In this document: positions 58,497-64,000 of the stretch, piece by piece
Numbering within the stretch: position 1 is the stretch's first letter
Layout: the number at the start of each line of letters is the position of its first letter
Origin: an uncultured Latescibacterota bacterium
GTDB taxonomy: Bacteria > Latescibacterota > UBA2968
DNA length: 64,000 nt
Assembly (NCBI GenBank): GCA_958295785.1
Contig: OY282377.1
Span: 1,254,394-1,318,393, forward strand
Reading direction: 5' to 3'
Position numbers and translations under genes: made by a program
The notes under the pieces: generated by a model
Told to the model about the DNA's origin: nothing
What the model saw: the letters and a program-made list of their open reading frames with translations, nothing else
Databases searched by the model: none

Positions 58497-60038
58497 TCAA
58501 GTTTGAACTTCGTTTGTCACATCGATTTTCCGCTTTCTGGAAAAGATGCGATAATCTTCTTCGCGCAAATCCTCAGCCGATTCGACATCGAGCCACACGC
58601 GGGTGGATTTGCGGATGGCTTTGAGGCGTTCGCGGCGATTTTCCAGCAAATAAAAACCGAGCGTGGGATGAACTCGAACCGTGAGCCTGCGTTCGAGCGA
58701 TGCTGCACGCGAGCGTTTGAGCCAGCGTTCAATGCACGCGAGCACGGTTTCCCGGCTGGGGATATGCCCGGTGCCGCGGCATTGCGGGCAGGGTTCGGAA
58801 TAGGTGGACATCAAACTGGGGCGCACCCGTTGCCGGGTCATTTCCATCAGGCCAAACTCGGTGATGCGCGAATGCCGAATTTTGGATCGGTCGCGGCGAA
58901 TGGCTTGGCGCATTTCCTCTTCCACGAGTTTGCGATCCCGCGCCGTGTTCATGTCGATAAAATCCACGACCACGAGGCCGCCCATATCGCGCAACCGAAG
59001 TTGGCGGGCGACTTCTCGGGCCGCTTCCAGATTGGTTTTGAGCACGGTTTCATCCTGTTTGGCACCCCGCTTGCCCACGCTGCGCCCGCTGTTGACATCG
59101 ATGGCGACCAAGGCTTCGGTCGGGTCGATGACCAGAGATCCCCCGCCTTTGAACCACACCTTGCGCTCGGCGAGTTTTTCAATTTCGGCCTCAATGCCAA
59201 ACGCGTCGAAAATCGGGCGCGTGTCGCCGTAGTATTCAACGGTCTTTCGCAATTCGGGCGAGACCCCTTTGAGGTAGGCGTGGACGCGCTTGTATTCGCG
59301 TTTTGAATCCACGACCAAGCGGTGGACGTCTTCGGTGAACAAATCGCGAATAAGGCTGGAGGTCATGCCCATTTCTTTGTAGAGCAATTTGGGGCCGCGG
59401 CTTTTTTTGCTCTGTTTTTGAAGGCGTTTCCAAGTGGTCAAAAGTTGCTTGAGGTCGCGCCTGAGTTCTCGGTCGCCTTTGCCGCCGGCTTCGGTACGCA
59501 CAATCAGGCCAAAGCCCTCGGATTTGAGATTGTGACCGAGGTCCCTAAGCCGCCGCCTTTCATTTCGGTTGGTAATTTTGCGCGACACGCCCACTTGCCC
59601 GCCATTGGGCACGAGCACCATAAACCGCCCGGCCAGAGATGGCTCGGCAGAAATGCGCGGGCCTTTGGTGCTGATGGATTCTTTTTTCATCTGCACGATG
59701 AGTTCTTGGCCTTTTTTTAACACCTCGTCAATGGATGCGAAGGGTTTGCCATTGGCCTGAAATTTTCTCTCTCCGCGCATTTCCGAATCCGGTTCGACCA
59801 TTGAGCCGAGGGATCCTGGCATGTCTGAAATGTGCAAAAAGCCCGCTTTTTCTTGCCCAATATCGACAAAGGCGGCCTGCATGCTGGGCAGAACAGCGGT
59901 GACGATCCCCTGATAGATATCGCCGACCATGCGTTCTTTTTCAGCGCGTTCAACGAGAATTTCAGCGAGCCGACCATCTTCGAGGATGGCGATTCTCGAT
60001 TCGTGTGAAGCGACATTGATGATGATTTCGGTTTTCAA
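58497..60038 (-). CDS. rng: Ribonuclease G/E family protein
   Basis: A 513-residue RNase E/G-type endoribonuclease in rRNA and mRNA processing. An S1-like domain lies near the N-terminus (GDIYQGIVTAVLPSMQAAFV). The catalytic metal ligands are D314 (AIDVNSGR) and D359 (VVVDFIDM), matching D303 and D346 of E. coli RNase E. The zinc-link Cys are C417 and C420 (CPQCRGTG). It ends shortly after, without the long C-terminal scaffold of RNase E, so it is RNase G-like. It is first in the rng, rplU block. Confidence 0.95.
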   Translation of the reverse strand: MKTEIIINVASHESRIAILEDGRLAEILVERAEKERMVGDIYQGIVTAVLPSMQAAFVDIGQEKAGFLHISDMPGSLGSMVEPDSEMRGERKFQANGKPFASIDEVLKKGQELIVQMKKESISTKGPRISAEPSLAGRFMVLVPNGGQVGVSRKITNRNERRRLRDLGHNLKSEGFGLIVRTEAGGKGDRELRRDLKQLLTTWKRLQKQSKKSRGPKLLYKEMGMTSSLIRDLFTEDVHRLVVDSKREYKRVHAYLKGVSPELRKTVEYYGDTRPIFDAFGIEAEIEKLAERKVWFKGGGSLVIDPTEALVAIDVNSGRSVGKRGAKQDETVLKTNLEAAREVARQLRLRDMGGLVVVDFIDMNTARDRKLVEEEMRQAIRRDRSKIRHSRITEFGLMEMTRQRVRPSLMSTYSEPCPQCRGTGHIPSRETVLACIERWLKRSRAASLERRLTVRVHPTLGFYLLENRRERLKAIRKSTRVWLDVESAEDLREEDYRIFSRKRKIDVTNEVQT

Positions 60039-60110
60039 TTTTACATCCTTTGGACGAATAGACGAATAAACGGAACGGGGTACACGTTCATCTACCCTGC
60101 ACGTTGCACT

Positions 60111-60830
60111 TCATTTTGAAATCACGCGGCGGGGGAAGATCGTGATTTCTTCGACAATGACGCGGTCTGGCATTTGCGCGACCATGACGGCGGCGGCGGC
60201 AATGTCTTCGGGCAAAAGGGCCGCGGCGCGTTTGGCATCCGAGACCGGGTTGGGGCGATGCGCCAAGATGGGGGTATCGACTTCGCCGGGATAAATGCAG
60301 CAAGCGCGAATGCCCTGGTCGCGGAACTCGGCATTGATGGATTGGGTGAGGGCGGCCATGCCAAATTTGGACGCGCTATACGCCGCGCCGCTGATCATCC
60401 CCGCTCTTTTGCCAGCCATAGACGAAATGTTGATGACCAAGCCGTCGCGTTGCGTTTTCATCTGCGGCAACACAGCGCGAAAAGCGTGAAACGCGCCCGT
60501 GAGATTGATCGCCAAGACGCGCTCCCAGTCTCGGTCCGATATGTCGCTCAGGTGGCGTTTTTTCGTGTTGATGCCCGCGTTGTTCACCAGAATGTCGATG
60601 CGACCAAACGCATCTACCGCTTGCTTGGCGAGCGATTGCACGGCCTGAGGGTCCGCGACATCGGTGGCGCGAATTTCGACTCGGGCATCGCCGCATTGTC
60701 CCGCGATTTCTTCGAGGGGTTCAACGCGCCGACCCGCCAAGGCGAGGTTGTAGCCCGCTTTGGCATACGCAAGGGCAATGCTCGCGCCAATGCCGGTGCC
60801 CGCGCCGGTAATTATGGCGGTTTTGGACAT
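60111..60830 (-). CDS. Short-chain dehydrogenase/reductase
   Basis: A 239-residue classical SDR. The cofactor motif is TGAGTGIGASIA, then NNAG (LVNNAGI), catalytic Ser in INISSMAG, and YxxxK in YSASKFG, followed by PGEVDTPI. An Arg after the second strand (LAGRR) suggests NADPH. GAGGAG lies 7 bases before the ATG at 60830. It is divergent from moeA, with about 160 bases between them that must hold both promoters. Confidence 0.9.
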   Translation of the reverse strand: MSKTAIITGAGTGIGASIALAYAKAGYNLALAGRRVEPLEEIAGQCGDARVEIRATDVADPQAVQSLAKQAVDAFGRIDILVNNAGINTKKRHLSDISDRDWERVLAINLTGAFHAFRAVLPQMKTQRDGLVINISSMAGKRAGMISGAAYSASKFGMAALTQSINAEFRDQGIRACCIYPGEVDTPILAHRPNPVSDAKRAAALLPEDIAAAAVMVAQMPDRVIVEEITIFPRRVISK

Positions 60831-60991
60831 ATAATTGCTCCTCGTTCTCAAAAAATATTGTCGTTTTTGGCATAGTGGGGCCAATAAATATCGACATATT
60901 ATGCCAAAAAAACCAGAAAAAAAGTCTCAGATGCTTCGAGCTATTTGCGTATATTATGCGCGTTGGACGATCAAAACAAGGAGTGAGAGCG

Positions 60992-62215
60992 ATGATTGAA
61001 ATGGACGATGCCATTCGCATTGTGTTGGAAAACACGCAGACCATTGACAAAACCCGCGTTGGGTTGGGCGATGTGTTGGGGCGCGTGCTGTCTGAAGATG
61101 TGCGTTCAGATATCGACATGCCGCCCTTTGACAAGGCCCTGATGGATGGGTACGCGCTTCGGGGCGCGGCTATCGCATCGGCGTCTCAAGAGGCACCGGT
61201 CGCGCTCGATGTGATCGAGGAGATTCCCGCGGGCAATGTGCCGCAAAAGCGCGTAGAGGGTGGGCAGGCATCTCGGATAATGACGGGTGCTCCCGTGCCA
61301 GAGGGCGCGGATACGGTGGCGATGGTGGAGGATACCGAAGCGGATGCAGATCCCGAGAAGGTGCGGGTGCTTGCCGCCACGGAAACCGGGAGGAATATCG
61401 CCCGGCTCGGCGAAGATGTGCGGGTCGATCAGGTGGTCTTGCAGGCCAACGCGGTTATACGCCCGCCCGAAGTGGGCATTCTCGCCGCTGTGGGCCATGT
61501 CGATATCGCGGTCTATCGCCAACCCGTGGTGGGCGTTGTGGCGACGGGCAGCGAAGTGGTTGAACCGCAGCACAAACCCAAACCCGGGCAAATTCGGAAC
61601 AGCAATGGGTATTCGATGGTGGCGCAGGTCTTGCGGGCAGGGGCGCAAGCGCGTTATTTGGGCATTGTGGAAGACGATGTCGATGCGCTGATTCACACTA
61701 TCGGCGAGGGGTTGGAGACCTGCGATGTGGTCGCGCTGTCGGGCGGTGTTTCCGCAGGCGATTGCGATCTGGTGCAAGATGGCATGCGGGATTTGGGCGT
61801 CGAGGTGTTGTTTGACCGCATTCGCATGAAGCCCGGCAAACCCCTGACATTTGGCGTTAAAGGTGCCAAGCAGGTTTTTGGTTTGCCCGGCAATCCGGTG
61901 TCTTCTGTGGTGGGCTTGGAATTGCTCATGCGCCCCGCGATTAGAAAAATGCAGGGAATGACGGACGTGCATCTCCCCATAGTCCGCACCGCGCTCAGTG
62001 CCGATTTTCGGCAAACGCCCGGGCGAAAACAATTCGTGCCCGCGCACAGCGTTCAGGGCAAAAACGGCGCGTGGGAAAGCACATGGGTGGGGCACCACGG
62101 GTCAGCCGATCTGTTTTCAATGGCCCGCGCAAACAGCTTGTTTGTGGTCAATGCCGAATTGGCCCATGTAAAAGCTGGCGAGGAATTGGATCTCATTTTG
62201 TTGGAGCGGTGGTAA
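60992..62215 (+). CDS. moeA: Molybdopterin molybdenumtransferase MoeA
   Basis: A 407-residue enzyme inserting molybdenum into adenylated molybdopterin. Family motifs are PPFDKALMDGYALR, GAPVPEGADTVAMVE, VATGSEVVEP, IRNSNGYSM, LSGGVSAGDCD, KPGKPLTFG and GLPGNPVSS. The C-terminal domain IV is present. AAGGAG lies 8 bases before the ATG at 60992, so I reject an upstream in-frame start at 60875. No other molybdenum cofactor gene is in the window. Confidence 0.95.
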   Translation: MIEMDDAIRIVLENTQTIDKTRVGLGDVLGRVLSEDVRSDIDMPPFDKALMDGYALRGAAIASASQEAPVALDVIEEIPAGNVPQKRVEGGQASRIMTGAPVPEGADTVAMVEDTEADADPEKVRVLAATETGRNIARLGEDVRVDQVVLQANAVIRPPEVGILAAVGHVDIAVYRQPVVGVVATGSEVVEPQHKPKPGQIRNSNGYSMVAQVLRAGAQARYLGIVEDDVDALIHTIGEGLETCDVVALSGGVSAGDCDLVQDGMRDLGVEVLFDRIRMKPGKPLTFGVKGAKQVFGLPGNPVSSVVGLELLMRPAIRKMQGMTDVHLPIVRTALSADFRQTPGRKQFVPAHSVQGKNGAWESTWVGHHGSADLFSMARANSLFVVNAELAHVKAGEELDLILLERW

Positions 62216-62344
62216 AAGGCAGGTGCAAACCCGCGTGTCTGACCGAGGATATGTTGAATTTGCTTGACACTGAATAGACACCTTGTTAAATTCTCAGCAC
62301 TTCGGGAAGATGAACGTCTCGAATTGTTTTGCAAATGAAAATTT

Positions 62345-62422
62345 GGGGTAGTAGCTCAGTTTGGTTAGAGTACTGGCCTGTCACGCCAGTGGTCGCGGGT
62401 TCGAGTCCCGTCTGCCCCGCCA
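62345..62422 (+). tRNA. tRNA-Asp (GTC)
   Basis: Acceptor GGGGTAG/CTGCCCC, D-arm AGCTC...GAGT, anticodon stem CTGGC/GCCAG with loop CTGTCAC (anticodon GTC), and TpsiC arm GCGGG TTCGAGT CCCGT. CCA is encoded at the end. Confidence 0.95.
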
Positions 62423-62431
62423 ATTGACCGG

Positions 62432-62466
62432 AAAGCTCGACGCAATTACACGTGTCGAGCTTTTTG
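62432..62466 (+). terminator. Terminator after tRNA-Asp
   Basis: AAAGCTCGAC and GTCGAGCTTTTT form an intrinsic terminator with a 12-base loop. Confidence 0.85.
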
Positions 62467-62626
62467 GCGTGTACTGCTAAAATTTTGCAACCATCACACA
62501 GGCGTAGCGCGTACGAACGCGGATAAAAGGCGAGCGGCCAAGTGGCGAGACATCTGCCAGGGACGCGCCTCAAGTAATTGCGCTGTCTGTCGGTGGTTGC
62601 TTTTGATCGTTGAGGCCAAAGGAGTT

Positions 62627-64000
62627 ATGTCCGTTGAGAGATTGTACAATCGCATGAAAAATTCGCCGCCATTTAAGGACTTGGCGCGAAAATTAGCATC
62701 CGGGGATCAAGAGGTGGCAATGCGCGGAGGCGCGGGGTCCCTGTCGGCATTTGCCATCGCGGGAATTGAAGAGGCCGTGCCCGGCCCGGTGGTGGTCGTG
62801 TGCGCGGATGAAGAGCGCGCCGAGGCGTTGCGAAATGATTTGGAGCGACTGGTCGAAGATGTGGGGTATTTCCCGAGCTGGGATGTGGCGCATTGGGATG
62901 GGCGTTCGCCGCATTTGGACGGGGTGGGATTGCGGATGGAAGCATTGGATCAGTTGCACCGAGGGGCAGGTGGCATCGTGGTCGCACCGATTGAAGCCCT
63001 GATGGGACACACCTTGTCCCCGGACTTGTTTGACTTGAGCGTGAAGACGATTCGTTTGGATCGGGAAATCTCGCCTTTGGCCTTGGCGGATCATCTGGTG
63101 GAAATCGGATATGAGCGCGTGACCACTGTGGAAGGGGTGGGGCAATTTGGAATGCGCGGTGGCATTTTGGATTTCTGTTCGTTTGGCAGCGCGCATCCGG
63201 TGCGACTGGAGTTTTGGGGTGACGAGGTGTCGGCGATCCGCGCGTTTGATTTGAGTACCCAACGGTCTGTGGCGCGGTTGGAGGAAACGCGGATTTTGCC
63301 TTGCCGAGAAAGTGTGCTCCCGCTGACAATGTCGGATATCTATTTGGAAAATTTAGAAAATGCAGAGCGCGATTTGGGCATTGCATTGCCCACCGTGCGG
63401 GAGATGCTGGAACGCGAAGGGGTTTTTGAGGGGCAAGAGCACTACCTCAGCGTGTTGTATGGCGCGCGCACGGGGTTGTTGGATTACGTGCCCGAAGGGT
63501 GCTGGATCGTCTTAGATGACCCCGATGGCATTGCCGCAGCAGCGGATGATGCCTGGGCCGCGTGCGAGCAAATCGCACAGCGAAAAAAGAAGCGACGAGG
63601 GGAAACAGAACCCTTGCCAACGCGGTGTGTGCTCCGAGAACCAAAGGATGTGCTTCACCGCTTGGAACAAATGCCTCGGGTGTTGAATCGCGCCTTGGGC
63701 GGCGTGTCTGAAGATGCGGTGGATTTGGGTGGGCAAAGCGGGCAGCACTACGAGGGCCATGTGCCCGTGTTGAAGGAGGATGTGCGAAAGTATTGGATGG
63801 ATGGGTATGAGGTTGTCATTCTGTGTGAAAGCGTTGGACAGCAGGCGCGTTTGGAAGAAATTTTGGAAGACAGCGCCGATGTGGTCTCGATTTACGTAGG
63901 CGTGCTACAATCCGGATTTGCGTACCGCCCCGGCAAGGTCTTTTTGGTCAATGACCATGAAATTTACAGCCGCGTGCGTCGGCGCCGGCGGTATCGCCGC
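62627..64000 (+). CDS. mfd: Transcription-repair coupling factor Mfd (3' truncated by window)
   Basis: The first 458 codons of Mfd, which removes stalled RNA polymerase at lesions and recruits UvrA. Visible is the N-terminal UvrB-like module: FPSWDVAHWDGRSPHLDGVG, then the hallmark ERVTTVEGVGQFGMRGGILD and VRLEFWGDEVSAIRAFD. The polymerase-interacting and RecG-like translocase domains lie beyond the window. The ATG at 62627 sits only a few bases after AAAGGAG; a second ATG at 62654 is an alternative start. Confidence 0.92.
   Translation, partial: MSVERLYNRMKNSPPFKDLARKLASGDQEVAMRGGAGSLSAFAIAGIEEAVPGPVVVVCADEERAEALRNDLERLVEDVGYFPSWDVAHWDGRSPHLDGVGLRMEALDQLHRGAGGIVVAPIEALMGHTLSPDLFDLSVKTIRLDREISPLALADHLVEIGYERVTTVEGVGQFGMRGGILDFCSFGSAHPVRLEFWGDEVSAIRAFDLSTQRSVARLEETRILPCRESVLPLTMSDIYLENLENAERDLGIALPTVREMLEREGVFEGQEHYLSVLYGARTGLLDYVPEGCWIVLDDPDGIAAAADDAWAACEQIAQRKKKRRGETEPLPTRCVLREPKDVLHRLEQMPRVLNRALGGVSEDAVDLGGQSGQHYEGHVPVLKEDVRKYWMDGYEVVILCESVGQQARLEEILEDSADVVSIYVGVLQSGFAYRPGKVFLVNDHEIYSRVRRRRRYRR

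Overview
The window reads as one chromosomal contig from a moderately GC-rich, diderm, uncultured-type bacterium. A diderm envelope is supported by a Mla-type lipid transport operon (22393-25709). The mix of heparinase-like and beta-helix carbohydrate proteins, a phytanoyl-CoA dioxygenase, an HpcH/HpaI aldolase, a DegT aminotransferase and an ornithine-cyclodeaminase-like enzyme resembles Latescibacterota and related FCB-group genomes. That placement is inference; there is no 16S gene here. Intergenic DNA is unusually full of short dispersed repeats.

Layout. 1-3070: a single-chain RNA polymerase joining compact beta-type and beta'-type catalytic halves, converging with an AddB-like nuclease (6026-3087). 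6122-8584: FtsX/MacB-type permease. 8596-9064: copy A of a MITE-like element. 9378-11840: heparinase-like protein. 11813-13041: DUF4160 and DUF2442-HTH pair. 13485-14498: sigma-70 factor behind a structured leader. 14557-22332: defence island with a C5 methyltransferase, a MORC-like ATPase/nuclease and type III Mod and Res, bounded by two 204-bp direct repeats about 97% identical. 22393-25709: mlaE, mlaF, mlaD and a beta-propeller-like gene, then tRNA-Pro with a strong terminator. 25976-27688: an unrecognised accessory gene, then MITE copy B. 28270-31277: YchF-like protein with damaged G motifs, aldo/keto reductase, rpsU and cvpA. 31485-36019: dioxygenase, MITE copy C, phosphoesterase and an IS110 transposase. 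36377-38919: ferredoxin-thioredoxin-reductase-like protein, a hypothetical gene, mazG, and an integrase-arm/nuclease-like fusion. 39149-45494: accessory metabolic genes and a cinA-type amidase. 45505-49422: a tandemly duplicated NCS2 permease carrying a histidine-kinase-ATPase-like tail. 49534-50750: Fic protein with an operator-like site. 51085-62215: a mostly minus-strand housekeeping block (rng, rplU, sbcD, sbcC, rpmA, mdh, epimerase), an SDR gene and moeA. 62345-64000: tRNA-Asp and the 5' part of mfd.

Three signals stand out. The compact one-chain polymerase at the left edge has all catalytic signatures of cellular RNA polymerase in roughly one third of the usual length. The defence island is cleanly delimited by duplicated flanks containing the upstream sigma gene's terminator. 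The AT-rich sbcDC pair splits the normally adjacent rplU and rpmA.

All assignments come from reading motifs by eye; no database search was run.
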